Origin: Megachile rotundata
Lineage: Eukaryota > Arthropoda > Insecta > Hymenoptera > Megachilidae
NCBI RefSeq assembly: GCF_050947335.1
Contig: NW_027473350.1
Coordinates: 186,001 to 250,000 of the forward strand
Direction of reading: 5' to 3'
DNA length: 64,000 bases
This document shows positions 1 to 15,806 of the stretch, one piece after another (within the stretch, counting starts at the first letter, position 1; every line of letters starts with the position of its first letter). Position numbers and translations under genes: made by a program. Under the pieces are notes generated by a model. It was given only the letters and a program-made list of their open reading frames with translations. It had not been told where the DNA came from and ran no database searches.

Positions 1-1751
1 TCACAATCTTCCAGTCAGAATCATACAATCACAATCATACAATCACAATCATACTATCGCAATCATACAATCACAATCATACCATCACAATCATACAATC
101 ACAACCATACAATCATAATCATACAATCACAATCATACAATCATAATCATACAATCGCAATCATACAATCGCAATCATACAATCGCAATCATACAATCAC
201 AATCATACAATCACAATCATACAATCATAATCATATAATCACAATCATACAATCACAATCATACTATCGCAATCATACAATCACAATCATACCATCACAA
301 TCATACAATTACAATCATACAATCACAATCATACAATCACAATCATACAATCACAATCATAAGATCACAATCATACAATCACAATCACACAATCACAATC
401 ATACAATCACAATCATACAATCATAATCATACAATCACAATCATACAATCGCAAGCATACAATCACAATCATACAATCATAATCATACAATCACAATCAT
501 ACAATCCCAATCATACAATTACAATCTCCCAAATACAATCAGACAATCTCAATCATACACTCACAGTCATTCAATCACAATCATACAATCACAATCATAC
601 CATCACAATCATACAATTACTACTATACAATCACAATCATACAAATACCATCTTACAATCACAATCATACAATCACAATCATACAATCACAATCATACAA
701 TCACAATCATACAATCAAAATCATACAATCACAATCATACAATCACAATCGTGCAATCACAATCATACAATCGCAATCATACAATCGCAATCATACAATC
801 ACAATCATACAATCACAATCATACAATCACAATCATACCATCACAATCATACAATTACAATCATACAATCACAATCATACAATCACAATCATGCAATCAC
901 AATCATAAGATCACAATCATACAATCACAATCACACAATCACAATCATACAATCACAATCATACAATCACAATCATACAATCACAATCATACAATCGCAA
1001 GCATACAATCACAATCATACAATCATAATCATACAATCACAATCATACAATCCCAATCATACAATTACAATCTCCCAAATACAATCATACAATCACAATC
1101 ATACACTCACAATCATTCAATCACAATCATACAATCACAATCATACCATCACAATCATACAATTACTACTATACAATCACAATCATACAAATACCATCTT
1201 ACAATCACAATCATACAATCACAATCATACAATCACAATCATACAATCACAATCATACAATCACAATCATACAATCAAAATCATACAATCACAATCATAC
1301 AATCACAATCGTGCAATCACAATCATACAATCGCAACCATACAATCGCAATCATACAATCACAATCATACAATCACAATCATACAATCACAATCATACAA
1401 TCACAATCATACAATCGCAGTCAAACAATCACAATCATACTACCGCAATCATACAATCACAATCATACCATCACAATCATACAATCCCAATCATACAATT
1501 ACAATCTCCCAAATACAATCATACAATCACAATCAAACACTCACAATCATTGAATCACAATCATACAATCACAATCATACAATCACAATCATACAATCAC
1601 AATCGTGCAATCACTGTCAAACAATCGCAATCATACAATCGCAATCATACAATCACAATCATACAATCACAATCATACAATCGCAAGCATACAATCACAA
1701 TCATACAATCACAATCATACAATCGCAATCATACAATCGCAAGCATACAAT
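1..1751 (+). repeat. Module A, copy 1 (window start)
   Basis: 14-bp units marked by CTTCCAG at 8, three CGCAATC units in a row near 155-190, ATAATCATATAATC near 228, TCTCCCAAAT near 526, 1072 and 1505, the ACTACT unit and the AAATACCATC unit. The block is itself internally duplicated: TCTCCCAAAT recurs at +546 (39 units) and the GTGCAATC unit at 751 recurs at 1311 (+560, 40 units). It recurs at 15807 (offset 15,806). The left edge is cut by the window. No gene. Confidence 0.85.
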
Positions 1752-3979
1752 CACAATATTACAATCACAATCATACAATCACAATCATACAATCACAATC
1801 ATACAATCACAATTGTACTATCGCAATCATACAATCACAATCATACCATCACCATCATAGAATCACAATCATACAATCATAATCATACAATTACAATCAT
1901 ACAATCACAATCATGCAATCACAATCATACTATCACAATCATACAGTCATAATCATACAATCACAATCATACAATCACAATCGTACAATCAAAAATCATA
2001 CAATCATAATCATACAATCACAATCATACAATCACAATCATACAATCACAGTCATACAATCACAATCTTACAATCACAATCATACAATTACAATCATACA
2101 ATCACAAACATACAATCACAATCATAAGATCACAATCATACAATCACAATCACACAAATACAATCATACAATCACAATCATACAATCACAATCATACAAT
2201 CGCAGTCAAACAATCACAATCATACTACCGCAATCATACAATCACAATCATACCATCACAATCATACAACCGCAATCATACAATCACAATCACACAATCA
2301 CAATCATACAATCGCAATCATACAGTCACAATCATACAATCACAATCATACAATCGCAAGCATACAATCACAATCATACAATCATAATCATACAATCACA
2401 ATCATACAATCCCAATCATACAATTACAATCTCCCAAATACAATCATACAATCACAATCAAACACTCACAATCATTGAATCACAATCATACAATCACAAT
2501 CATAAGATCACAATCATACAATCACAATCACACAATTACAATCATACAATCACAATCATACAATCACAATCATACAATCGCAGTCAAACAATCACAATCA
2601 TACTACCGCAATCATACAATCACAATCATACCATCACAATCATACAACCGCAATCATACAATCACAATCACACAATCACAATCATACAATCGCAATCATA
2701 CAGTCACAATCATACAATCACAATCTTACAATCACAATCATACAATCATAATCATACAATCACAATCATGCAATCACAATCATACAATCACAATCATACA
2801 ATCAAAATCATACAATCACAATCATACAATCACAATCGTGCAATCACTGTCAAACAATCGCAATCATATAATCGCAATCATACAATCACAATCATACAAT
2901 CACAATCATACAATCGCAAGCATACAATCACAATCATACAATCACAATCATACAATCGCAATCATACAATTACAATCTCCCAAATACAATCATACAATCA
3001 CAATCATACAATCACAATCGTACTATCACAATCATACAATCACAATCATGCAATCACAATCATACAATTAAAATCATACAATCACAATCATACAATCACA
3101 ATCGTGCAATCACTGTAATACAATCGCAATCATACAATCGCAATCATACAATCACAATCATACAATCACAATCATACAATCGCAAGCATGCAATCACAAT
3201 AATACAATCACAATCATACAATCGCAATCATACAATTACAATCTCCCAAATACAATCATACAATCACAATCATACAATCACAATCATACAATCAAAATCA
3301 TACAATCGCAATCATACTATCACAATCATACAATCAAAATCATACAATCACAATCATACAATCACAATCATACAATCGCAATCATACAATCACAATCATA
3401 CAATCACAATCATACTATCACAATCCTACAATCGCAAGCATACAATCACAATCATACAATCACAGTCATACAATCGCAAGCATACAATCACAATCATACA
3501 ATCATAATCATACAATCACAATCATACAATCCCAATCATACAATTACAATCTCCCAAATACAATCACACAATCACAATCATACACTCACAATCATTCAAT
3601 CACAATCATACAATCGCAAGCATACAATCACAATCATACAATCATAATCATACAATCACAATCATACAATCACAATCATACAATTACAATCTCCCAAATA
3701 CAATCATACAATCACAATCATACACTCACAATCATTCAATCACAATCATACAATCAAAATCATACGATCACAATCATACAATTACTACTATACAATCACA
3801 ATCATACAAAAACAATCTTACAATCACAATCATACAATCGCAATCATACAATCACAATCATACAATCACAATCATACAATCACAATCATACAATCAAAAT
3901 CATACTATCGCAATCATACTATCACAATCATACAATCAAAATCATACAATCACAATCATACAATCACAAACATACAATC
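1752..3979 (+). repeat. Module X, copy 1
   Basis: Begins at the CAATATT variant near 1752 and ends with CACAAACATACAATC at 3979. Markers are the 15-bp unit at 1991, paired CGCAGTCAAAC units, TACCGC units and the P segment from 3425. It matches 4763-6990 at offset 3,011 with very few differences, for example at the unit where one + frame reads SHKYNH here and SHNYNH in the other copy. Non-coding satellite. Confidence 0.85.
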
Positions 3980-4762
3980 ACAATCATACAATCACAATCA
4001 TACATTCACAATCATAAAACCACAATCAGACAATCACAATCATACAATCACAATCATACAATCACAATCATACAATCACAATCATACATTCACAATCATA
4101 AAACCACAATCAGACAATCACAATCATACAATCACAATCATACAATCACAATCATACATTCACAATCATACAACCACAATCAGACAATCACAATCATGCA
4201 ATCACAATCATACAATCACAATCATACAATCACAATCATACAATCTCAATCATACAATCAATATCATACAATCACAATCATACAATCACAATCATACAAT
4301 CACAATCATGCAATCACAATCATACAATCGCATTCATACAATCGCACTCATACAATCACAATCATACAATCGCAATCACACAATTACAATCTCCCAAATA
4401 CAATCATACAATCACAATCATACAATCACAATCATACAATCACAATCATACAATCACAATCATACAGTCACAATCATGAAATCACAATGATACTATCACA
4501 ATCATACCATCGCAATCATACAGTCAGAATCATACAATCACAATCATACAATCACAATCATAGAATCACAATCATACAATCACGATCATACAACCACAAT
4601 CAGACAATCACAATCATACAATCACAATCATACAATCACTGTCATACAATCACAGTCATACAATCACAGTCATACAATCACAATCATACTATCACAATCA
4701 TACTATCGCAATCATACAATCATAATCATACAATCACAGTCATACAATCGCAATCATACAAT
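3980..4762 (+). repeat. Module Y, copy 1
   Basis: A spacer of about 783 bp between X copies 1 and 2. It carries ACATTCAC-ATAAAACC units, GCATTC/GCACTC units near 4330, a CATGAAATC unit, the TAGAATC and CACGATC units and the CACTGTC-CAGTC-CAGTC series. It recurs at 10853-11635 (offset 6,873) with single-base changes such as CAATCTCAAT (4241) against CAATCACAAT (11114). No gene. Confidence 0.8.
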
Positions 4763-6990
4763 CACAATATTACAATCACAATCATACAATCACAATCATA
4801 CAATCACAATCATACAATCACAATTGTACTATCGCAATCATACAATCACAATCATACCATCACCATCATAGAATCACAATCATACAATCATAATCATACA
4901 ATTACAATCATACAATCACAATCATGCAATCACAATCATACTATCACAATCATACAGTCATAATCATACAATCACAATCATACAATCACAATCGTACAAT
5001 CAAAAATCATACAATCATAATCATACAATCACAATCATACAATCACAATCATACAATCACAGTCATACAATCACAATCTTACAATCACAATCATACAATT
5101 ACAATCATACAATCACAAACATACAATCACAATCATAAGATCACAATCATACAATCACAATCACACAATTACAATCATACAATCACAATCATACAATCAC
5201 AATCATACAATCGCAGTCAAACAATCACAATCATACTACCGCAATCATACAATCACAATCATACCATCACAATCATACAACCGCAATCATACAATCACAA
5301 TCACACAATCACAATCATACAATCGCAATCATACAGTCACAATCATACAATCACAATCATACAATCGCAAGCATACAATCACAATCATACAATCATAATC
5401 ATACAATCACAATCATACAATCCCAATCATACAATTACAATCTCCCAAATACAATCATACAATCACAATCAAACACTCACAATCATTGAATCACAATCAT
5501 ACAATCACAATCATAAGATCACAATCATACAATCACAATCACACAATTACAATCATACAATCACAATCATACAATCACAATCATACAATCGCAGTCAAAC
5601 AATCACAATCATACTACCGCAATCATACAATCACAATCATACCATCACAATCATACAACCGCAATCATACAATCACAATCACACAATCACAATCATACAA
5701 TCGCAATCATACAGTCACAATCATACAATCACAATCTTACAATCACAATCATACAATCATAATCATACAATCACAATCATGCAATCACAATCATACAATC
5801 ACAATCATACAATCAAAATCATACAATCACAATCATACAATCACAATCATGCAATCACTGTCAAACAATCGCAATCATATAATCGCAATCATACAATCAC
5901 AATCATACAATCACAATCATACAATCGCAAGCATACAATCACAATCATACAATCACAATCATACAATCGCAATCATACAATTACAATCTCCCAAATACAA
6001 TCATACAATCACAATCATACAATCACAATCGTACTATCACAATCATACAATCACAATCATGCAATCACAATCATACAATTAAAATCATACAATCACAATC
6101 ATACAATCACAATCGTGCAATCACTGTAATACAATCGCAATCATACAATCGCAATCATACAATCACAATCATACAATCACAATCATACAATCGCAAGCAT
6201 GCAATCACAATCATACAATCACAATCATACAATCGCAATCATACAATTACAATCTCCCAAATACAATCATACAATCACAATCATACAATCACAATCATAC
6301 AATCAAAATCATACAATCGCAATCATACTATCACAATCATACAATCAAAATCATACAATCACAATCATACAATCACAATCATACAATCGCAATCATACAA
6401 TCACAATCATACAATCACAATCATACTATCACAATCCTACAATCGCAAGCATACAATCACAATCATACAATCACAGTCATACAATCGCAAGCATACAATC
6501 ACAATCATACAATCATAATCATACAATCACAATCATACAATCCCAATCATACAATTACAATCTCCCAAATACAATCACACAATCACAATCATACACTCAC
6601 AATCATTCAATCACAATCATACAATCGCAAGCATACAATCACAATCATACAATCATAATCATACAATCACAATCATACAATCACAATCATACAATTACAA
6701 TCTCCCAAATACAATCATACAATCACAATCATACACTCACAATCATTCAATCACAATCATACAATCAAAATCATACGATCACAATCATACAATTACTACT
6801 ATACAATCACAATCATACAAAAACAATCTTACAATCACAATCATACAATCGCAATCATACAATCACAATCATACAATCACAATCATACAATCACAATCAT
6901 ACAATCAAAATCATACTATCGCAATCATACTATCACAATCATACAATCAAAATCATACAATCACAATCATACAATCACAAACATACAATC
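4763..6990 (+). repeat. Module X, copy 2
   Basis: Near-identical to 1752-3979 (offset 3,011) and to 11636-13863 (offset 6,873). Its 15-bp unit is at 5002. The final 555 bp (6436-6990) form segment P, which starts at the CCTACAATCGCAAGC variant. The + strand stays open for 401 codons from 4924, purely through the repeat. No gene. Confidence 0.85.
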
Positions 6991-8436
6991 GCAATCATAC
7001 AATCACAATCATACAATCACAATCATACTATCACAATCATACAATCGCAAGCATACAATCACAATCATACAATCACAATCATACAATCGCAATCATACAA
7101 TTACAATCTCCCAAATAAAATCATACAATCACAATCATACAATCACAATCATACAATCACAATCATACTATCACAATCATACAATCACAATCATGCAATG
7201 ACAATCATACAATCACAATCATACAATCACAATCATACAATCACAATCATACAATCACAATCATAGAACCACAATCAGACAATCAGAATCATACAATCAC
7301 AATCGTACAATCACAATCATAAAATCACAGTCATACAATCACAGTCATACAATCACAATCATACTATCACAATCATACAATCACAATCATACCATCACCA
7401 TCATACAATCACAATCATACAATCATAATCATACAATTACAATCATACAATCACAATCATACAATCGCAATCATACAATTACAATCTCCAAAAACAATCT
7501 CCCAAATACAATCATACAATCAGAATCATACAATCACAATCATACAATCACAATCATACAATCACAATCATACTATCACAATCATACAATCATAATCATA
7601 CAGTCACAGTCATACAATCACAATCGTACAATCACAGTCATACAATCGCAATCTTACAATCACAATCGTACTATCACAATCACACAATCACAATCATACA
7701 ATCACTATCATACAATCACAATCATACAATCACAATCATACAATCACAATCATGCAATCACAATCATACAATCATAATCATACAATGACAATCATACAAT
7801 CACAATCATACAATCACAATCATACAATCACAATCATACATTCACAATCATAAAACCACAATCAGACAATCACAATCATACCATCACCATCATACAATCA
7901 CAATCATACAATCACAATCATACAATTACAATCACACAATCACAATCATACAATCACAATCATACAAACACAATCATACAATCACAATCATACAATCACA
8001 ACCATACAAGCGCAATCATACAATTACAATCTCCAAAACACAATATCCCAAATACAATCATACAATCAGAATCATACAATCACAATCATACAATCACAAT
8101 CATACAATCACAATCATACTCTCACAATCATACAATCATAATCATACAATGACAATCATACAATCACAATCATACAATCACAATCATACAATCACAATCA
8201 TACACTCACAATCATAAAACCACAATCAGACAATCACAATCATACCATCACCATCATACAATCACAATCATACAATCATAATCATACAATCACAATCATA
8301 CAATCACAATCATACAATCGCAATCATACAATTACTATCTCCAAAATACAATATCCCAAATACAATCATACAATCAGAATCATACAATCACAATCATACA
8401 ATCACAATCATACAATCACAATCATACTATCACAAT
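6991..8436 (+). repeat. Module Q, copy 1
   Basis: Follows X copy 2 directly. Markers are AAATAAAATC, AATGAC, the TAGAACC unit at 7265, the 13-bp unit CTCCAAAAACAATC at 7486, the TATCCC anchors at 8044 and 8352 and the ACCATCACCATC pairs. It recurs at 8852 (offset 1,861) and 13864 (offset 6,873, rising to 6,887 after one extra unit). No gene. Confidence 0.8.
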
Positions 8437-8851
8437 CCTACAATCGCAAGCATACAATCACAATCATACAATCACAGTCATACAATCGCAAGCATACAAT
8501 CACAATCATACAATCATAATCATACAATCACAATCATACAATCCCAATCATACAATTACAATCTCCCAAATACAATCACACAATCACAATCATACACTCA
8601 CAATCATTCAATCACAATCATACAATCAAAATCATACGATCACAATCATACAATTACTACTATACAATCACAATCATACAAAAACAATCTTACAATCACA
8701 ATCATACAATCGCAATCATACAATCACAATCATACAATCACAATCATACAATCACAATCATACAATCAAAATCATACTATCGCAATCATACTATCACAAT
8801 CATACAATCAAAATCATACAATCACAATCATACAATCACAAACATACAATC
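8437..8851 (+). repeat. Segment P, shortened copy
   Basis: Starts at CCTAC (8437) and ends with CACAAACATACAATC, like the P segments ending X copies 1 and 2. It is 415 bp instead of 555 bp, so exactly 140 bp (10 units) are missing: the second CGCAAGC-TCTCCCAAAT-ACACTCAC stretch. This is a clean internal deletion in whole units. Confidence 0.8.
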
Positions 8852-10297
8852 GCAATCATACAATCACAATCATACAATCACAATCATACTATCACAATCA
8901 TACAATCGCAAGCATACAATCACAATCATACAATCACAATCATACAATCGCAATCATACAATTACAATCTCCCAAATAAAATCATACAATCACAATCATA
9001 CAATCACAATCATACAATCACAATCATACTATCACAATCATACAATCACAATCATGCAATGACAATCATACAATCACAATCATACAATCACAATCATACA
9101 ATCACAATCATACAATCACAATCATAGAACCACAATCAGACAATCAGAATCATACAATCACAATCGTACAATCACAATCATAAAATCACAGTCATACAAT
9201 CACAGTCATACAATCACAATCATACTATCACAATCATACAATCACAATCATACCATCACCATCATACAATCACAATCATACAATCATAATCATACAATTA
9301 CAATCATACAATCACAATCATACAATCGCAATCATACAATTACAATCTCCAAAAACAATCTCCCAAATACAATCATACAATCAGAATCATACAATCACAA
9401 TCATACAATCACAATCATACAATCACAATCATACTATCACAATCATACAATCATAATCATACAGTCACAGTCATACAATCACAATCGTACAATCACAGTC
9501 ATACAATCGCAATCTTACAATCACAATCGTACTATCACAATCACACAATCACAATCATACAATCACTATCATACAATCACAATCATACAATCACAATCAT
9601 ACAATCACAATCATGCAATCACAATCATACAATCATAATCATACAATGACAATCATACAATCACAATCATACAATCACAATCATACAATCACAATCATAC
9701 ATTCACAATCATAAAACCACAATCAGACAATCACAATCATACCATCACCATCATACAATCACAATCATACAATCACAATCATACAATTACAATCACACAA
9801 TCACAATCATACAATCACAATCATACAAACACAATCATACAATCACAATCATACAATCACAACCATACAAGCGCAATCATACAATTACAATCTCCAAAAC
9901 ACAATATCCCAAATACAATCATACAATCAGAATCATACAATCACAATCATACAATCACAATCATACAATCACAATCATACTCTCACAATCATACAATCAT
10001 AATCATACAATGACAATCATACAATCACAATCATACAATCACAATCATACAATCACAATCATACACTCACAATCATAAAACCACAATCAGACAATCACAA
10101 TCATACCATCACCATCATACAATCACAATCATACAATCATAATCATACAATCACAATCATACAATCACAATCATACAATCGCAATCATACAATTACTATC
10201 TCCAAAATACAATATCCCAAATACAATCATACAATCAGAATCATACAATCACAATCATACAATCACAATCATACAATCACAATCATACTATCACAAT
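8852..10297 (+). repeat. Module Q, copy 2
   Basis: Matches 6991-8436 at offset 1,861. The TAGAACC unit is at 9126, the 13-bp unit at 9347, and the TATCCC anchors at 9905 and 10213. With the P segments around it, it forms a tandem P-Q-P-Q-P run from 6436 to 10852. No gene. Confidence 0.82.
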
Positions 10298-10852
10298 CCT
10301 ACAATCGCAAGCATACAATCACAATCATACAATCACAGTCATACAATCGCAAGCATACAATCACAATCATACAATCATAATCATACAATCACAATCATAC
10401 AATCCCAATCATACAATTACAATCTCCCAAATACAATCACACAATCACAATCATACACTCACAATCATTCAATCACAATCATACAATCGCAAGCATACAA
10501 TCACAATCATACAATCATAATCATACAATCACAATCATACAATCACAATCATACAATTACAATCTCCCAAATACAATCATACAATCACAATCATACACTC
10601 ACAATCATTCAATCACAATCATACAATCAAAATCATACGATCACAATCATACAATTACTACTATACAATCACAATCATACAAAAACAATCTTACAATCAC
10701 AATCATACAATCGCAATCATACAATCACAATCATACAATCACAATCATACAATCACAATCATACAATCAAAATCATACTATCGCAATCATACTATCACAA
10801 TCATACAATCAAAATCATACAATCACAATCATACAATCACAAACATACAATC
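10298..10852 (+). repeat. Segment P, full-length copy
   Basis: 555 bp from CCTACAATCGCAAGC to CACAAACATACAATC, the same length as the P segments at 3425-3979 and 6436-6990. It leads straight into Y copy 2, as the first P leads into Y copy 1. This places the junction of the duplicated block. Confidence 0.8.
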
Positions 10853-11635
10853 ACAATCATACAATCACAATCATACATTCACAATCATAAAACCACAATC
10901 AGACAATCACAATCATACAATCACAATCATACAATCACAATCATACAATCACAATCATACATTCACAATCATAAAACCACAATCAGACAATCACAATCAT
11001 ACAATCACAATCATACAATCACAATCATACATTCACAATCATACAACCACAATCAGACAATCACAATCATGCAATCACAATCATACAATCACAATCATAC
11101 AATCACAATCATACAATCACAATCATACAATCAATATCATACAATCACAATCATACAATCACAATCATACAATCACAATCATGCAATCACAATCATACAA
11201 TCGCATTCATACAATCGCACTCATACAATCACAATCATACAATCGCAATCACACAATTACAATCTCCCAAATACAATCATACAATCACAATCATACAATC
11301 ACAATCATACAATCACAATCATACAATCACAATCATACAGTCACAATCATGAAATCACAATGATACTATCACAATCATACCATCGCAATCATACAGTCAG
11401 AATCATACAATCACAATCATACAATCACAATCATAGAATCACAATCATACAATCACGATCATACAACCACAATCAGACAATCACAATCATACAATCACAA
11501 TCATACAATCACTGTCATACAATCACAGTCATACAATCACAGTCATACAATCACAATCATACTATCACAATCATACTATCGCAATCATACAATCATAATC
11601 ATACAATCACAGTCATACAATCGCAATCATACAAT
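10853..11635 (+). repeat. Module Y, copy 2
   Basis: Matches 3980-4762 at offset 6,873. The + strand stays open for 255 codons at 11069, with the same peptide as at 4196 although the DNA differs by at least one base. That sharing reflects copying, not coding constraint. No gene. Confidence 0.82.
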
Positions 11636-13863
11636 CACAATATTACAATCACAATCATACAATCACAATCATACAATCACAATCATACAATCACAATTGT
11701 ACTATCGCAATCATACAATCACAATCATACCATCACCATCATAGAATCACAATCATACAATCATAATCATACAATTACAATCATACAATCACAATCATGC
11801 AATCACAATCATACTATCACAATCATACAGTCATAATCATACAATCACAATCATACAATCACAATCGTACAATCAAAAATCATACAATCATAATCATACA
11901 ATCACAATCATACAATCACAATCATACAATCACAGTCATACAATCACAATCTTACAATCACAATCATACAATTACAATCATACAATCACAAACATACAAT
12001 CACAATCATAAGATCACAATCATACAATCACAATCACACAATTACAATCATACAATCACAATCATACAATCACAATCATACAATCGCAGTCAAACAATCA
12101 CAATCATACTACCGCAATCATACAATCACAATCATACCATCACAATCATACAACCGCAATCATACAATCACAATCACACAATCACAATCATACAATCGCA
12201 ATCATACAGTCACAATCATACAATCACAATCATACAATCGCAAGCATACAATCACAATCATACAATCATAATCATACAATCACAATCATACAATCCCAAT
12301 CATACAATTACAATCTCCCAAATACAATCATACAATCACAATCAAACACTCACAATCATTGAATCACAATCATACAATCACAATCATAAGATCACAATCA
12401 TACAATCACAATCACACAATTACAATCATACAATCACAATCATACAATCACAATCATACAATCGCAGTCAAACAATCACAATCATACTACCGCAATCATA
12501 CAATCACAATCATACCATCACAATCATACAACCGCAATCATACAATCACAATCACACAATCACAATCATACAATCGCAATCATACAGTCACAATCATACA
12601 ATCACAATCTTACAATCACAATCATACAATCATAATCATACAATCACAATCATGCAATCACAATCATACAATCACAATCATACAATCAAAATCATACAAT
12701 CACAATCATACAATCACAATCGTGCAATCACTGTCAAACAATCGCAATCATATAATCGCAATCATACAATCACAATCATACAATCACAATCATACAATCG
12801 CAAGCATACAATCACAATCATACAATCACAATCATACAATCGCAATCATACAATTACAATCTCCCAAATACAATCATACAATCACAATCATACAATCACA
12901 ATCGTACTATCACAATCATACAATCACAATCATGCAATCACAATCATACAATTAAAATCATACAATCACAATCATACAATCACAATCGTGCAATCACTGT
13001 AATACAATCGCAATCATACAATCGCAATCATACAATCACAATCATACAATCACAATCATACAATCGCAAGCATGCAATCACAATCATACAATCACAATCA
13101 TACAATCGCAATCATACAATTACAATCTCCCAAATACAATCATACAATCACAATCATACAATCACAATCATACAATCAAAATCATACAATCGCAATCATA
13201 CTATCACAATCATACAATCAAAATCATACAATCACAATCATACAATCACAATCATACAATCGCAATCATACAATCACAATCATACAATCACAATCATACT
13301 ATCACAATCCTACAATCGCAAGCATACAATCACAATCATACAATCACAGTCATACAATCGCAAGCATACAATCACAATCATACAATCATAATCATACAAT
13401 CACAATCATACAATCCCAATCATACAATTACAATCTCCCAAATACAATCACACAATCACAATCATACACTCACAATCATTCAATCACAATCATACAATCG
13501 CAAGCATACAATCACAATCATACAATCATAATCATACAATCACAATCATACAATCACAATCATACAATTACAATCTCCCAAATACAATCATACAATCACA
13601 ATCATACACTCACAATCATTCAATCACAATCATACAATCAAAATCATACGATCACAATCATACAATTACTACTATACAATCACAATCATACAAAAACAAT
13701 CTTACAATCACAATCATACAATCGCAATCATACAATCACAATCATACAATCACAATCATACAATCACAATCATACAATCAAAATCATACTATCGCAATCA
13801 TACTATCACAATCATACAATCAAAATCATACAATCACAATCATACAATCACAAACATACAATC
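11636..13863 (+). repeat. Module X, copy 3
   Basis: Matches 4763-6990 at offset 6,873. The 15-bp unit is at 11875 and the P start (CCTAC) at 13309. It keeps the GTGCAATCACTGTC unit near 12722 that reads ATGCAATCACTGTC at the matching site in copy 2. Here copy 3 resembles copy 1, so copy 2 carries the private change. Confidence 0.85.
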
Positions 13864-15323
13864 GCAATCATACAATCACAATCATACAATCACAATCATA
13901 CTATCACAATCATACAATCGCAAGCATACAATCACAATCATACAATCACAATCATACAATCACAATCATACAATCGCAATCATACAATTACAATCTCCCA
14001 AATAAAATCATACAATCACAATCATACAATCACAATCATACAATCACAATCATACTATCACAATCATACAATCACAATCATGCAATGACAATCATACAAT
14101 CACAATCATACAATCACAATCATACAATCACAATCATACAATCACAATCATAGAACCACAATCAGACAATCAGAATCATACAATCACAATCGTACAATCA
14201 CAATCATAAAATCACAGTCATACAATCACAGTCATACAATCACAATCATACTATCACAATCATACAATCACAATCATACCATCACCATCATACAATCACA
14301 ATCATACAATCATAATCATACAATTACAATCATACAATCACAATCATACAATCGCAATCATACAATTACAATCTCCAAAAACAATCTCCCAAATACAATC
14401 ATACAATCAGAATCATACAATCACAATCATACAATCACAATCATACAATCACAATCATACTATCACAATCATACAATCATAATCATACAGTCACAGTCAT
14501 ACAATCACAATCGTACAATCACAGTCATACAATCACAATCTTACAATCACAATCGTACTATCACAATCACACAATCACAATCATACAATCACTATCATAC
14601 AATCACAATCATACAATCACAATCATACAATCACAATCATGCAATCACAATCATACAATCATAATCATACAATGACAATCATACAATCACAATCATACAA
14701 TCACAATCATACAATCACAATCATACATTCACAATCATAAAACCACAATCAGACAATCACAATCATACCATCACCATCATACAATCACAATCATACAATC
14801 ACAATCATACAATTACAATCACACAATCACAATCATACAATCACAATCATACAAACACAATCATACAATCACAATCATACAATCACAACCATACAAGCGC
14901 AATCATACAATTACAATCTCCAAAACACAATATCCCAAATACAATCATACAATCAGAATCATACAATCACAATCATACAATCACAATCATACAATCACAA
15001 TCATACTCTCACAATCATACAATCATAATCATACAATGACAATCATACAATCACAATCATACAATCACAATCATACAATCACAATCATACACTCACAATC
15101 ATAAAACCACAATCAGACAATCACAATCATACCATCACCATCATACAATCACAATCATACAATCATAATCATACAATCACAATCATACAATCACAATCAT
15201 ACAATCGCAATCATACAATTACTATCTCCAAAATACAATATCCCAAATACAATCATACAATCAGAATCATACAATCACAATCATACAATCACAATCATAC
15301 AATCACAATCATACTATCACAAT
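13864..15323 (+). repeat. Module Q, copy 3
   Basis: Matches 6991-8436. The offset changes from 6,873 to 6,887 around 13,930-13,980 because one extra 14-bp unit is present. The 13-bp unit is at 14373 and the TATCCC anchors at 14931 and 15239. It ends at CCTAC (15324), where the next unit reads CAGAATC instead of CGCAAGC, so the block diverges there. Confidence 0.82.
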
Positions 15324-15806
15324 CCTACAATCAGAATCATACAATCACAATCATACAATCGCAAGCATACAATCACAATCATACAATCACAATCATACAA
15401 TCACAATCATACAATCGCAATCATACAATTACAATCTCCCAAATACAATCATACAACCACAATCATACAATCACAATCATACAATCACAATCATACTATC
15501 ACAATCATACAATCACAATCATGCAATCACAATCATACAATCATAATCAGACAATGACAATCATACAATCACAATCATACAATCACAATCATACAATCAC
15601 AATCATACAATCACAATCATAGAACCACAATCAGACAATCACAACCATACAATCACAATCATACAATCACAATCATACAATCACAGTCATACAATCACAG
15701 TCATACAATCACTATCATACTATCACAATCATACAATCACAATCATACAATCGCAATCATACAATCGCAATCATACAATCACAATCACACAATCACAATC
15801 ATACAA
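15324..15806 (+). repeat. Junction block before A copy 2
   Basis: CAGAATC, then CGCAAGC, then TCTCCCAAAT followed by an ACAACC unit, then CATGC, CAGACAATGAC and TAGAACC (near 15620) units. The first part recurs near 29880, 33440, 37270, 53760 and 61700. The second part recurs near 21600-21910 (offset about 6,105-6,119). No gene. Confidence 0.7.

Noticed and set aside
6436..10852. Transposon or composite element with P segments as terminal repeats
   Set aside because: P is made of the same 14-bp units, there is no transposase, no target duplication and no non-satellite interior; tandem duplication is simpler.
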